Shown: positions 30,619-39,677, counted from the first letter of the stretch. The stretch is DNA of 64,000 nt from Bacteroidota bacterium (GCA_026391455.1 JAPLEH010000067.1:21456-85455), one strand, 5' to 3'. Notes: generated by a model from the sequence alone, not told the origin. Translations and numbers: made by a program.

Positions 30619-33600
30619 TTACTCCTGAATGGCCGTTGCCTTCATGATATCTTTTCCAATGATGGCCTGCACTACATATACGCCCGCACTTATTTTAGCC
30701 GGGGATAACTGCACTTGAAGCAATTGCTCTCCTTTGGCGATGGTACGACGGTAGATCAGTCTGCCTGCCATATCGGTCAGCGTTAATACGCCCTGCTGAG
30801 CGGCTGGTTTTACCAAACGCAAATTCAGGTTGTTTTTGAAAGGGTTACCCAACACCTGCAGATCCTGTGTCGCATTCTGGGTTTTCAACAAAATAATATT
30901 ACTCAGTTTGGAAGCATTATCAATATCCACGCTTCTCAACCGGTAATAATTAAATTCTGTAAGAGGTGAGTTATCTCTATAACTGTAATTGATCGGCGAA
31001 TTGCTGTTACCCGCTGCCGGTATCGTAGCGATTTTTTTGAAATTCACCCCATCAAACGATCTTTCCAACTCAAACTGCTTGCTGTTCGCTTCAGAGGAAG
31101 TAGTCCATTGGAGGAGAGAAGATTTATTATTGATGAGCTGTCCTTTAAATTCAGTGAGTTGAACCGGCAGAGCGAAAAGGCTTAGCGATGTCTTCCACAT
31201 ACCATATCCATGGGTACCTACCAGCAGGTTTGCATCGGATGGCCGGAAGGCAAGGCTGGTTACCACCGCATTGCCAATATCGCTTGCCCCCTCCTGTGTC
31301 CATCCGGGGGTAGCGGGGAAACCGGTACCGGAACGGAAAAGACCGACAGAGGTACCCACATAATATTGCACTTCCGGAGATCCCGGTACTGCATGAATGG
31401 CAGCAGAACGGAAGGAAGGCAATGTCAGCAACCCTTCTACATTGGTCCAGGTAGGCGTAGCTGAATTTGCATTGCCCGTCCACCATACATTACCAACAAT
31501 TCCATAATTGGACAGTGTAACGATAATGGTATCATCATTGCGCGGATTCACAGCTATACTGCTGATATTACCCGCAGGGAAAGCACCGGTAATGTCCACA
31601 GGTGCTGTGGCGGCAGCCACACCTGTAGGATCGTCAAGCCTGAACACTCTTCCATTGGAAGTTCCGAAAAACAAACTCGAAGTGGCTGCGCTATAGGTTC
31701 CCCTGCTCGGCGCAAGACAAGTAATATCATTCGCACCACCTACGGAACTAGCAACACCGGTCATGGAGGTCCAGGTGGCGGAAGTTACAGTGGATGCAGA
31801 AGTAGTTCTGTACAACGAATTGTCATTGGCATAATATAATCGTTCTGTATTATCCGGATCCAGTTTGAATAACGTAACAAACAGTCCAGTTCCGGCTTCA
31901 CCGGCAGGTGTAATACCTGCTGAAATAAATCCAAGCGCTGTACCGGCTGTTCTTCTGTTGATCGTACCGTTCTGAGAGCCTACATATTCATATTGAGTAC
32001 CGGCAATCAGATCAGTAAGTCCTACAGATACGCCATCTCCCCCTGTAACCAGTTCGAAACTGGTACCTGATCCACCGGTATTGCGGGTTGAACCATTATC
32101 CTGCGCTCCACCGATCACTTTATTGTTTCCAACACGTGGATCAATATCCACATAATAATATTGATAAGTACGGTAGCCGGTATTAAGGGGTGTCCATACT
32201 ACCGAAGCCGCTGTATTATCTGTTGTGCGCTGAATACCGCCGTCATTTCCACAAAGCATGATCAACGGGCTTCCAGGTTGAAAAACGATTTCATGTATAT
32301 CCGGATGTGAGTTGGGATATAATGCATAAGAGGCAGGACTATTATATCCCCCCATCCTTGTCCAGGTAAGCCCCGCATCAGAAGAGCGGTATATATTAGT
32401 ACCACCAATAAAAATGGTATTAGGATCATCCGGTTTTACCGCCACTACCAGATCATACCCCCCCTGCACCGCGAAAGGATCATTTCCGGCAAGGCAACCT
32501 GCTTCATCGGGCAGTGTGGCGGAGAGATTTGTCCATGTACCACCTGCATTATCCCATCTGAATAATTCAGCCTCAGTTGTAGCTCCGGCGCAAGCCGGAC
32601 TATTGGCGCTAAAATAAAGTGCATATACCAGATTTTCATTACTGGGTGCAATTCCCAATACCAAACGGCCATAAGCAGCTTCGGCATTCCAACCTGCGGG
32701 AGAACCACCGGCACCCGCGCCGGCTATTTGTGTCCAGGTGCCTGCATCTCCGGATGTGGGACCAGCAGGTGAAGTCCAAACACCGTCAATGGTAGAACTA
32801 TTCGTGCCTCCGAAAGCAGCATAAAGGCGTCCGGTGCTCGTTACAACAATATCTGTCATCTGACTGGTATTTGCCAATGCGCCGTTTAAAACAGTAGTCC
32901 AGGTAGTACCTCCGTCGGTTGACCTTCTTATTGTAGCCAGACAAGCGATGTATACGTTTCCGTCAGTAGGGTCTACAATTACTTTACTGATAAAATCCTG
33001 TGCCACCGAAAATGACTCCAATGCTGATGTATTGGATGAAGCCAGTCTTGTCCAGGTTTCTCCGTTGTCGGTGGATTTATACACTCCATTTCCGGAATAA
33101 AAGGCACCGGAAGCACTTGCGGAGTTTCCGGATGCTTCTCCTACTCCATAATACCAGGTGTCCTGAAATCCCGGTCTGGTATCCTGCGCCAGGCTTGTGC
33201 AACTGAAATGATCTCCGGTTGGACTTTTACGTACCCAGGTGGCACCATTGTCAGTGGATTTAAAAACACCGCCGCTTACCCCCCCGGCCAAAATAATCTG
33301 ATTGGAAGTGCCATTGTACCGCACATCGTAAACGATGGTACGGGTGCGTCCTCCGAGATTATTAGGCCCCTGAAAAGTATAGGGATTGATCGCTTCAGGG
33401 CGTCCGGTCAGGTATTGATTTTCAAGAATCTGACGGGCCTGATTTTGCTCCATATCCCGGATACCTTCGGGTATGGTGCCGGTAACAGGATTTTTTAGCA
33501 TATTGAATTCATACTCCAATGCACCCTGAAAATCAGTCATCCTGCCATTGGGATCATGAGGACGGTTTTCCGGAAACTCATTCTCTACTTTCTGTTTTCG

Positions 33601-33684
33601 GGATTCACAGGCAGTTAACAATAAAATGGATAGCAAAAAGAAGAAGAAATGGGTAAAAAATGAAGGTGTAAATCTTTTTTCCAT
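30619..33684 (-). CDS. BNR-repeat (sortilin/VPS10-like beta-propeller) protein with lipobox and T9SS tail, 1021 aa
   Basis: A long hydrophobic leader ends LLLTAC with Cys26, a good lipobox for signal peptidase II. The mature part has repeated Asp-box (BNR) motifs, for example KSTDNGATW, KSTDNGETW, RSTDGGTTW and RSSDAGLTW, as in VPS10/sortilin and sialidase-type propellers (about 100-820). A pre-CTD module (LPVQLTEFKGQL ... YYRLRSVDID) and a type A sorting domain (LQVLGNPFKNNLNLRL ... SAGVYVVQAIIGKD) close the protein. No glycosidase catalytic residues stand out, so binding or scaffolding is as likely as catalysis. A lipobox together with a T9SS domain is unusual. Confidence 0.83.
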   Translation of the reverse strand: MEKRFTPSFFTHFFFFLLSILLLTACESRKQKVENEFPENRPHDPNGRMTDFQGALEYEFNMLKNPVTGTIPEGIRDMEQNQARQILENQYLTGRPEAINPYTFQGPNNLGGRTRTIVYDVRYNGTSNQIILAGGVSGGVFKSTDNGATWVRKSPTGDHFSCTSLAQDTRPGFQDTWYYGVGEASGNSASASGAFYSGNGVYKSTDNGETWTRLASSNTSALESFSVAQDFISKVIVDPTDGNVYIACLATIRRSTDGGTTWTTVLNGALANTSQMTDIVVTSTGRLYAAFGGTNSSTIDGVWTSPAGPTSGDAGTWTQIAGAGAGGSPAGWNAEAAYGRLVLGIAPSNENLVYALYFSANSPACAGATTEAELFRWDNAGGTWTNLSATLPDEAGCLAGNDPFAVQGGYDLVVAVKPDDPNTIFIGGTNIYRSSDAGLTWTRMGGYNSPASYALYPNSHPDIHEIVFQPGSPLIMLCGNDGGIQRTTDNTAASVVWTPLNTGYRTYQYYYVDIDPRVGNNKVIGGAQDNGSTRNTGGSGTSFELVTGGDGVSVGLTDLIAGTQYEYVGSQNGTINRRTAGTALGFISAGITPAGEAGTGLFVTLFKLDPDNTERLYYANDNSLYRTTSASTVTSATWTSMTGVASSVGGANDITCLAPSRGTYSAATSSLFFGTSNGRVFRLDDPTGVAAATAPVDITGAFPAGNISSIAVNPRNDDTIIVTLSNYGIVGNVWWTGNANSATPTWTNVEGLLTLPSFRSAAIHAVPGSPEVQYYVGTSVGLFRSGTGFPATPGWTQEGASDIGNAVVTSLAFRPSDANLLVGTHGYGMWKTSLSLFALPVQLTEFKGQLINNKSSLLQWTTSSEANSKQFELERSFDGVNFKKIATIPAAGNSNSPINYSYRDNSPLTEFNYYRLRSVDIDNASKLSNIILLKTQNATQDLQVLGNPFKNNLNLRLVKPAAQQGVLTLTDMAGRLIYRRTIAKGEQLLQVQLSPAKISAGVYVVQAIIGKDIMKATAIQE

Positions 33685-33867
33685 AATACAACTTGGGTTT
33701 ATGATAAGGAATCAGACCTGACAGACAAGTGCTGGTTTTTGTAAATATGAAATTATTATTTTTCACACGCAATGAAATTTACATTTTTCCACAATGGTCA
33801 TTGAAACGTTAATAAGTAATATATACACATAAAAGAGCATTGTTTCCTGGTTTGTCCGATTTTGAAT

Positions 33868-33875
33868 TACATTTG
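33868..33875 (+). promoter_or_regulatory. -7 box of nusB
   Basis: TACATTTG followed by CACC is a perfect TAnnTTTG match. It lies 21 bp before the ATG at 33897 and argues against an upstream start at 33840. Confidence 0.55.
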
Positions 33876-33896
33876 CACCCTAAAGTTCTTTCGAAC

Positions 33897-34823
33897 ATGA
33901 TCAGCAGACGAAATATCAGGGTAAAAGTGATGCAGACACTCTACACAGTCAGCACACAGGAACAGGAAACAAAAGGCGCAGATCCGCAAAAAATACTCAA
34001 ACAGCATTTTGACGAGACCCGTTCACTGCTAGTCTATCTTACCTGGTTTCTTACAGAAGTGGCACGCTATGCTGAAAAAGATGCCCTCCAAAAAGCGTCC
34101 AAACACCTGCCAACAGCAGGCGATCTCAGTGTGAATACCAAAATTGCCGGCAATGAATTACTCTGGAAAATACTGGATGACAATTCCCTTTCCGCGCGCA
34201 TAGCAGAAGACAAGCCTCAGCTTTATACCGATTCGGAACTGATCCGCAGAGTATATTTAGCGCTTGCTGAATCGCCAGTCTATAAAACATACATCGCATC
34301 CCCCTCCCGGGATAAATCGGAGGAAAAAAAGATTATCGAATACATACTCAACGACCTCATGCTGGCCAATGATGTTTTCGTAAGCCATGCGGAAGATCAG
34401 TTTCCCAACTGGGATGATGATGGTGAAATGGTGGTACAATTGCTTGCAGGTTATCTCCAAAAACCCGGCAGCATCGATTTCAAACAGATGATGAGCGATG
34501 ATAAAGCACAGTTTGCTAAAAATCTGCTGCAAACCGTGATTGATAAAAGTGAATACCTGCAATCACTCATCATTCCGCGGTTAAAAAACTGGGACTCCGA
34601 GCGGATCGCCCAACTCGATATGATTATGATGAAGATGGGCGTTGCTGAATTTCTCTATTTTGAGACCATTCCCCCCAAGGTGACCATCAATGAATATATA
34701 GACCTGGCCAAAGAATACAGTACCCAACAAAGCGGACAATTCGTAAACGGCATTCTGGACAATATTCACAAGGACCTGGTGAAAGAAGGGAAAATGCAAA
34801 AAACAGATTACAAGAAAAATTAA
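33897..34823 (+). CDS. nusB: Transcription antitermination factor NusB family, 308 aa
   Basis: The protein begins MISRRNIRVKVMQTLYT, the typical NusB opening (R-R-x-x-R-xx-(A/V)-M-Q). Its C-terminal part (about 220-300) has the NusB end: WDSERIAQLDMIMMKMGVAEFLYFETIPPKVTINEYIDLAKEYSTQQSGQFVNGILDNI. At 308 residues it is about twice the E. coli protein because of the insertion normal for Bacteroidota NusB. NusB with NusE binds boxA of rRNA leaders and promotes antitermination. It is the first gene of a plus-strand cluster with DUF1573, yajC and coaE, a conserved order in the phylum. The start at 33897 is preferred over 33840 because of the promoter position and homology. Confidence 0.92.
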   Translation: MISRRNIRVKVMQTLYTVSTQEQETKGADPQKILKQHFDETRSLLVYLTWFLTEVARYAEKDALQKASKHLPTAGDLSVNTKIAGNELLWKILDDNSLSARIAEDKPQLYTDSELIRRVYLALAESPVYKTYIASPSRDKSEEKKIIEYILNDLMLANDVFVSHAEDQFPNWDDDGEMVVQLLAGYLQKPGSIDFKQMMSDDKAQFAKNLLQTVIDKSEYLQSLIIPRLKNWDSERIAQLDMIMMKMGVAEFLYFETIPPKVTINEYIDLAKEYSTQQSGQFVNGILDNIHKDLVKEGKMQKTDYKKN

Positions 34824-34860
34824 CGGGTAAAAATCCCGGCATTTGTATACTACTTACCAT

Positions 34861-34868
34861 TACTTTTG
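34861..34868 (+). promoter_or_regulatory. -7 box of the DUF1573 gene
   Basis: TACTTTTG followed by TACC is a perfect TAnnTTTG match 21 bp before the start. A TTTG at 34842-34845 could be a -33 element but is only 15 bp away. Confidence 0.5.
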
Positions 34869-34889
34869 TACCTCTAATTTTCTAAACGT

Positions 34890-35357
34890 ATGAAACTTAC
34901 ATTCATCATCCTGACGGCGGCAATCAGTTTTGCAGCCTGCAATTCCACCGACAAAAAAACCGGTGAAAACACAGTCAATACCAGTGATACAGCAAAACTT
35001 ACTCCGGACCAAATCGCAAAAGCCGGTGCAGATACTGCCAATTTCACGACCATCCAATGGCTCGATTCCACCACGCGTGACCTTGGCAAACTGAAAGCCA
35101 ACCAGGAAGTGGAAGTAACATTCCGTTTCAAAAACTCTGGTGATAAAGTGCTGGTAGTAGAAAGCGTTTCCGCCTCCTGCGGTTGTACCGTACCGGAAAA
35201 ACCTGAAAAACCCATTCCACCCGGCGAAGAAGGCGTGATCAAAGCCAAATTTAATGGAAGCGGCCATGGTGTTATTTCGAAAAACGTAAACGTTATTGCC
35301 AATACCAATCCCCAAAAAAATCATACACTCACTTTTACGGGTGATGTACAAGATTAA
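34890..35357 (+). CDS. DUF1573 domain lipoprotein, 155 aa
   Basis: A short leader with lipobox FAAC (Cys17) indicates a lipoprotein. A DUF1573 domain (about 55-152) follows, with the family core VTFRFKNSGDKVLVVESVSASCGCTVPE, a Pro-rich turn (KPIPPGEEG) and VIKAKFNGSG. The fold is an ASPM/SPD-2/Hydin-like immunoglobulin domain whose SCGCT cysteines are conserved. The cellular role is unknown; the gene is a steady neighbour of nusB and yajC in Bacteroidota. A good -7 box lies just upstream, so it can be transcribed alone as well as from nusB. Confidence 0.9.
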   Translation: MKLTFIILTAAISFAACNSTDKKTGENTVNTSDTAKLTPDQIAKAGADTANFTTIQWLDSTTRDLGKLKANQEVEVTFRFKNSGDKVLVVESVSASCGCTVPEKPEKPIPPGEEGVIKAKFNGSGHGVISKNVNVIANTNPQKNHTLTFTGDVQD

Positions 35358-35436
35358 TAAAAGCAACCTTTTACTAATAAACGCTTAGCATCGATAAACG
35401 TTATCCTTACTAAAATTTAATACTAAACACTAATAA

Positions 35437-35838
35437 ATGAAATCTTTCAAGACATATCTGACGACGGCATTGGTGCTTTTCTTCTTTTCTTCCTGTGTAC
35501 CTCCCGGTGGCGGCGGTGACAGCAAATCTGGTGCTGGTGCGGGTTCCGGTACTATACAGTTTATCTTTCTGGGTTTGATGATCCTGGTATTCTGGATGTT
35601 CTTCATCCGCCCACAGGCAAAAAAAGCAAAAGAGCAGAAGAAATTCATTGAGGAACTGGCAAAAGGCGATAAGATCGTTACCATCGCCGGCATTCACGCT
35701 ACCGTAAACAAAATCAATGAAGATGGCACTATTCATATTGAAGTAAGCCCCGGCAGTTACCTCAAAATTGAAAAGAGTGCGATCAGCAAAGAATGGACGG
35801 CTGCCATCAATAATCCTGTTACCGCAGAGAAAAAATAA
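35437..35838 (+). CDS. yajC: Preprotein translocase subunit YajC, 133 aa
   Basis: The canonical YajC part starts near residue 39: IQFIFLGLMILVFWMFFIRPQAKKAKEQKKFIEELAKGDKIVTIAGIHATVNKI, one transmembrane helix followed by the RPQ motif and a small cytoplasmic beta domain. YajC associates with SecDF at the SecYEG translocon. The N-terminus is odd: before the helix there is a second hydrophobic stretch ending in FFFSSC (Cys20) and a Gly/Ser-rich spacer, which looks like a lipoprotein signal. It lies 79 bp after the DUF1573 gene, and a strong terminator follows 32 bp after its stop. Confidence 0.92.
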   Translation: MKSFKTYLTTALVLFFFSSCVPPGGGGDSKSGAGAGSGTIQFIFLGLMILVFWMFFIRPQAKKAKEQKKFIEELAKGDKIVTIAGIHATVNKINEDGTIHIEVSPGSYLKIEKSAISKEWTAAINNPVTAEKK

Positions 35839-35870
35839 CATACAAACAGTATAATAATTTTCGATCATGC

Positions 35871-35902
35871 AAAGGGAAATGCGAAAAGCATTTCCCTTTT
35901 TT
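35871..35902 (+). terminator. Terminator after yajC
   Basis: A perfect 12-bp stem, AAAGGGAAATGC/GCATTTCCCTTT, with a 5-nt loop runs into TTTTTTG. It shows that coaE cannot start as far upstream as 35867. Confidence 0.85.
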
Positions 35903-35915
35903 GTGGGATATACTC

Positions 35916-35945
35916 TTGTATGTATGCCAGACTTTATTATCTTTC
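35916..35945 (+). promoter_or_regulatory. Candidate coaE promoter
   Basis: TTG at 35916-35918 is separated by 19 bp from TATCTTTC at 35938-35945 (one mismatch to TAnnTTTG), 41 bp before the chosen coaE start and downstream of the yajC terminator. Confidence 0.45.
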
Positions 35946-35986
35946 ACTACTATCCTGTAATAAACATATTAATTGCATCCTTTTTT

Positions 35987-36592
35987 ATGTTGAAGATCGG
36001 GCTTACCGGCGGTATCGGCAGCGGCAAAACCACAGTGGCAAAAGTGTTTGAATCACTGGGCATTCCTGTTTATTATGCAGACGATGCGGCCAAACGATTA
36101 CTGAATACCAATGAATCCCTGAAAGCCTCGGTGATTACCCATTTTGGCGAAGCCGCCTATCACCAGGGCCAGCTTGACCGCAAATACCTCGCAGGTATTG
36201 TTTTCAGTAATAAAGAAAAACTGGATCTGCTCAATTCACTTACACACCCCGTTACCATCAAAGATGCTGAAGACTGGATGGATCAGCAAACAACACCCTA
36301 TGCAATCAAAGAAGCCGCCCTCCTTTTCGAAAGCGGTGCCGCAGACAAACTGGATTATATCATCGGCGTATATGCACCCCAGCATATTCGTATCAAACGG
36401 GTAATGACCAGAGATAAAATGAGTACGGAAGAGGTGCTGAAACGCATCAGCCGGCAGATCGATGAAGAAATGAAAATGAAACTCTGCAATTTCGTAATCA
36501 GGAATAATGATGAACAACTGGTGCTGCCACAGGTCATGTCACTTCATCAACAACTGTTGTCACTTGCCACCGAACCGCTATCTGCGGTATAA
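35987..36592 (+). CDS. coaE: Dephospho-CoA kinase
   Basis: The 201-aa protein starts MLKIGLTGGIGSGKTTVAKVFESLGI, the family P-loop, with DDAAKRLL and HPVTIKDAEDWM after it. It also has EAALLFESGAADKLDYIIGVYAP and RVMTRDKMSTEEVLKRISRQ (lid region). It phosphorylates dephospho-CoA at the 3' ribose hydroxyl, the last step of CoA synthesis, in the cytoplasm. The ATG at 35987 gives the normal start; an in-frame ATG at 35867 would place a terminator and a promoter inside the coding region. The next gene begins 24 bp downstream. Confidence 0.95.
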   Translation: MLKIGLTGGIGSGKTTVAKVFESLGIPVYYADDAAKRLLNTNESLKASVITHFGEAAYHQGQLDRKYLAGIVFSNKEKLDLLNSLTHPVTIKDAEDWMDQQTTPYAIKEAALLFESGAADKLDYIIGVYAPQHIRIKRVMTRDKMSTEEVLKRISRQIDEEMKMKLCNFVIRNNDEQLVLPQVMSLHQQLLSLATEPLSAV

Positions 36593-36595
36593 TCG

Positions 36596-36603
36596 TATTT
36601 TTG
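36596..36603 (+). promoter_or_regulatory. -7 box of the small lipoprotein gene
   Basis: TATTTTTG is a perfect TAnnTTTG match, 13 bp before the start codon at 36617 and just after the coaE stop. No -33 element is clear. Confidence 0.45.
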
Positions 36604-36616
36604 AAAAAAGTAGCAC

Positions 36617-36982
36617 ATGAAAAAAATTATCATCGCACTGCTTGTAGTGATCACGATCAGTTGCAAACAAAACAAAAAAACGTCAGCACCAGCACTTACC
36701 GGTAAATGGATCGTAACTGAATTACCGGCAGAGAATCTGAAAGAAGAAGAACTGGAAAAGGAAATTGGCAAAGCGTCCATTGAGTTTACCGCTGACGGGC
36801 GGTATACCACTATTGACAGTGAAGAAACCGAAAAGGGCACATATGTCTATGACGAAAAAACGAGCCGGCTCATCATTATTGCTCCGGGAAATGATACAAC
36901 CCGCGTGGAAGTGGTCTTTAAAGGCAAAACTCTGATATTAACAGGTGAGGAAGGAAAAGTTGTATTGAAAAAAGCAGACTGA
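36617..36982 (+). CDS. Lipocalin-like small lipoprotein, 121 aa
   Basis: A short leader (KKIIIALLVVITISC) puts a lipobox Cys at residue 16. The mature part has the pattern LTGKWIVTELPAEN ... IEFTADGRYTTIDSEETEKGTYVYDEKTSRLIII, as in lipocalin-like (DUF4923/DUF5004-type) Bacteroidota lipoproteins: a G-x-W strand, then D/G-type hairpins. The ligand and role are unknown. It follows coaE closely on the same strand and has its own candidate -7 box. Confidence 0.7.
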   Translation: MKKIIIALLVVITISCKQNKKTSAPALTGKWIVTELPAENLKEEELEKEIGKASIEFTADGRYTTIDSEETEKGTYVYDEKTSRLIIIAPGNDTTRVEVVFKGKTLILTGEEGKVVLKKAD

Positions 36983-36996
36983 TTACCATTAATTAA

Positions 36997-37044
36997 AAGA
37001 GCGAAACACAATACAGGTATTAAGCCAGTATGTATTTCGCTCTT
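36997..37044. terminator. Hairpin between the convergent lipoprotein and aminotransferase genes
   Basis: The arms AAGAGCGAAA/TTTCGCTCTT are separated by 28 nt with weak inner pairing. The position between two convergent genes suggests a shared terminator; the loop is long, so this is less sure than the others. Confidence 0.5.
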
Positions 37045-37070
37045 ATATAAATTATTGCGAATGGTTAATT

Positions 37071-38264
37071 TCAATGCAGCCTAGCCAATGCTTCGCCGAT
37101 TCGCTTCCATCCCTCCTCGATCTTCTCCATGCTGTTGGCAAATGAAAAACGAACACAGGAGGGTTCGCCAAAGGCATCACCCATTACAGAGGAAACATGT
37201 GCCGTATTGAGCAGGTACATGGAAAAGTCAGCCGCATTTTTGATCAGGTTTTCCCCATCTGTTTTTCCATAATACGAACTTACATCCGGAAAAATATAAA
37301 AAGCTCCATCCGGTTCCGGACAGGTGATACCCGGAATTTCCTTTACCAGTTCCAGCACTCTTTTTCTTCTTCTGGCAAATTCTTCGGTCATTGCCATCGA
37401 GGGGCGCAGATCGGTGGTTAATGCCGTTACGGCCGCTTTTTGTGTTATGGAATTGGCACCGCTGGTAAATTGCCCCTGCACTTTCTCACAGGCTTTTGCA
37501 ATATCTGCATGGGCAGCAATATAGCCGAGCCTCCAGCCTGTCATCGCGAAACCTTTACTGAGCCCGTTTACAATGATTACACGGTCTTTCAATTCGGGAT
37601 CCGTCGCAATGCTGGCATGCTTTCCCACAAAATTGATATACTCATATATCTCATCGGAAAGGATATAAATACCGGGATGCTTTTTAAATACTTCGCCCAG
37701 TGCCTTCAATTCTTCTTCACTATATACAGCTCCGCTGGGATTGCAGGGAGAGGAAAACAAAAACAATCTTGTGGCGGGTGTAATGGCCGCTTCGAGTTCC
37801 TGCGGTGTAATTTTAAATCCACGGGCTGCACTGCTTTTGATCTCCACTACTTTACCCCTGGCTATTTTCACGAGTTCACTGTAGGTTACCCAATACGGAG
37901 TAGGAATGATCACCTCCTCCCCTTCGTCCACCAATGCAAGGATCGCATTGGCCAGACTTTGCTTCGCACCGGTTGACACCACAATGTTCTCTGGTTTATA
38001 ATCCAGTTGATTATCTCTTTTCAATTTGGTACAAACAGCTTCGCGCAGATCCAGAAAGCCCGGTACCGGAGTATAATGGCTCCAGTTATCATGTATAGCT
38101 TTTACAGCGGCTTCTTTAATATGATCAGGTGTGTCAAAATCCGGTTCGCCCAGGCTGAGGTCAATCACATCAACTCCTTTGGCACGAAGTTCACGGCCCA
38201 ACTTGGCCATTTTAAGGGTTTCAGGCTCATTAAAACGATCTAAGAAAGATGAAAACTGCATCAC
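37071..38264 (-). CDS. Aspartate-type class I aminotransferase, 397 aa
   Basis: The fold-type I PLP enzyme shows the Ib (Thermus/AspB-like) aspartate aminotransferase pattern: DLSLGEPDFDTPDHI, HYTPVPGFLDLREAV, VSTGAKQSLANAIL, SPCNPSGAVYSEEEL, SDEIYEYI, and the PLP lysine K237 in GLSKGFAMTGWRLGY. It likely interconverts aspartate/2-oxoglutarate and oxaloacetate/glutamate in the cytoplasm, although prephenate and other substrates are known in this subgroup. The start could be either Met of MMQFSS. It has no close same-strand partner; the serine hydrolase upstream is 81 bp away. Confidence 0.9.
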   Translation of the reverse strand: MMQFSSFLDRFNEPETLKMAKLGRELRAKGVDVIDLSLGEPDFDTPDHIKEAAVKAIHDNWSHYTPVPGFLDLREAVCTKLKRDNQLDYKPENIVVSTGAKQSLANAILALVDEGEEVIIPTPYWVTYSELVKIARGKVVEIKSSAARGFKITPQELEAAITPATRLFLFSSPCNPSGAVYSEEELKALGEVFKKHPGIYILSDEIYEYINFVGKHASIATDPELKDRVIIVNGLSKGFAMTGWRLGYIAAHADIAKACEKVQGQFTSGANSITQKAAVTALTTDLRPSMAMTEEFARRRKRVLELVKEIPGITCPEPDGAFYIFPDVSSYYGKTDGENLIKNAADFSMYLLNTAHVSSVMGDAFGEPSCVRFSFANSMEKIEEGWKRIGEALARLH

Positions 38265-38345
38265 GATAAATTTAGTAATCTGAGTTAAAAAAAATGACAG
38301 GCAGCCGTTGCAAAAATGTGCCCGAAGATAATCTATTCATCCAAA

Positions 38346-39611
38346 TCAGTTGGTGTAGTGGAATTTTTGGGGAGAAAATGAACCCCTTCTCTTCCTAACT
38401 TTTGTTCGTTCATAGTCCATCAACAATTTGCCCAATTCCTTTAAGAAGGGAAAACCTATCGTGTTGTATTCGTATTTATCATCATTGAAAATACCATCGG
38501 CATTGCAATGGATCACTGCACTAAGGAAGAATTCCCTTCCATCCTTATAATTCACAAAATAAGCCCCATCGATCAGGAACCCATATGCATCGCCGACCTT
38601 ATTGAAAATACGTATGGATGTATCGGCAGGTGTTTGCTCCGAACCATAATATAAAAACTTCACATAGGCATCTGGATACTCTGCGGGATCATACACCGGC
38701 GCTGCAGATTCACGTGGCAGCATGCTCATATACTTCCGTAAAAACGCATAGTCATCCTCCGTAAGCCGGAACCGCTGTCCTTCCGGCAGTGTTTCGGGAT
38801 ACATCACTGCCCTTATCATCCGGTGCAGATCCGTCAATGTAAATCTGTTCTTCTTTGAAAAATCGAATGGTTCATGCACCAACTCATCGCCCCGGTAATA
38901 GCCAATGCCCATCTTTGTATTCCTGTCTGCATACACCATCCTGCTTTTTGCAGCCGGTTTGTAAAAGATCACTTTACCGGTACTGTCCATAAACTCCACC
39001 GGGTTCGTATGCCGGTTCTCTTCTTCGGTCAGGCTCACCGAAAGACGATGAATGATCTGTATATCGCTGTACCCCATTTGCTGAAGGGTCTGGTTAATGT
39101 ATTCCTGGCCCAAAAATTCATAGAGCCGGTTGAAAGCATCATTGTCGCTTACCAGTAATATCTTCTTTATATAATGCGCAATGGTAGGTCTGCCATCCGG
39201 GGCAGAGGGATCATTGCATACTTCTGTTTGACGCCCCCCTTCACTGCCGGTGATCATGGTAGTATACTTATCCAGCCCCTGCATATTCAGTTCGTTCAGT
39301 TTCTGAAGAGCCAGTATCGCCACGGGAAGTTTTACCGTAGAGGCCGGGTAATAATACCGCTGATCATCCACATTAAAAAAATGATCTGTGAGCCGGAGTT
39401 TCCCTTTCTTACTCCGTTCGATCTCCGTATAGATCACCTGTACATTCCAATCGTTGCGGCGTGCCAGTACGGAATCAAATACGGGCGATTTTTTTTTCAT
39501 TAATGATTCCAGCAAGTCATCCTTCATAGCGGGTTGAGCATAAGTGGTGGCAATACCGTAACAAAATCCGATCAGTACAGTCAAACAAATAATCCCTGCA
39601 TTTCTTTTCAT
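38346..39611 (-). CDS. Exported serine hydrolase, class A beta-lactamase-like, 421 aa
   Basis: A signal peptide ends near TTYAQ (residue 26). The penicillin-binding fold motifs are S91-T-V-K94 in YYPASTVKLP (SxxK nucleophile), S155-D-N157 (SDN loop), and NKVGDAYGF near residue 340 in the place of the KTG motif. The KVG variant and the 421-aa length differ from true class A beta-lactamases (about 290), so a peptidase or esterase-like function is more likely than resistance. Location is periplasmic. It has no obvious operon partner. Confidence 0.82.
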   Translation of the reverse strand: MKRNAGIICLTVLIGFCYGIATTYAQPAMKDDLLESLMKKKSPVFDSVLARRNDWNVQVIYTEIERSKKGKLRLTDHFFNVDDQRYYYPASTVKLPVAILALQKLNELNMQGLDKYTTMITGSEGGRQTEVCNDPSAPDGRPTIAHYIKKILLVSDNDAFNRLYEFLGQEYINQTLQQMGYSDIQIIHRLSVSLTEEENRHTNPVEFMDSTGKVIFYKPAAKSRMVYADRNTKMGIGYYRGDELVHEPFDFSKKNRFTLTDLHRMIRAVMYPETLPEGQRFRLTEDDYAFLRKYMSMLPRESAAPVYDPAEYPDAYVKFLYYGSEQTPADTSIRIFNKVGDAYGFLIDGAYFVNYKDGREFFLSAVIHCNADGIFNDDKYEYNTIGFPFLKELGKLLMDYERTKVRKRRGSFSPQKFHYTN

Positions 39612-39677
39612 CGCATTAAGTTACGAAGAAATAAGCGGAGTGAAAATGAGGAAGCGAATTACAACGATCGTATACTA

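Noticed and set aside
30367..30620. CIRCE (HrcA) operator before groES
   Set aside because: I looked for TTAGCACTC-N9-GAGTGCTAA and found no match on either strand.
35867..35986. 40-residue N-terminal extension of CoaE
   Set aside because: It would place a strong terminator and a promoter inside the coding region; the P-loop start at 35987 is canonical.
38346..39611. True beta-lactamase resistance gene
   Set aside because: SxxK and SDN are present but the KTG site is KVG and the protein is 421 residues, far longer than class A enzymes; a general serine hydrolase is the safer call.
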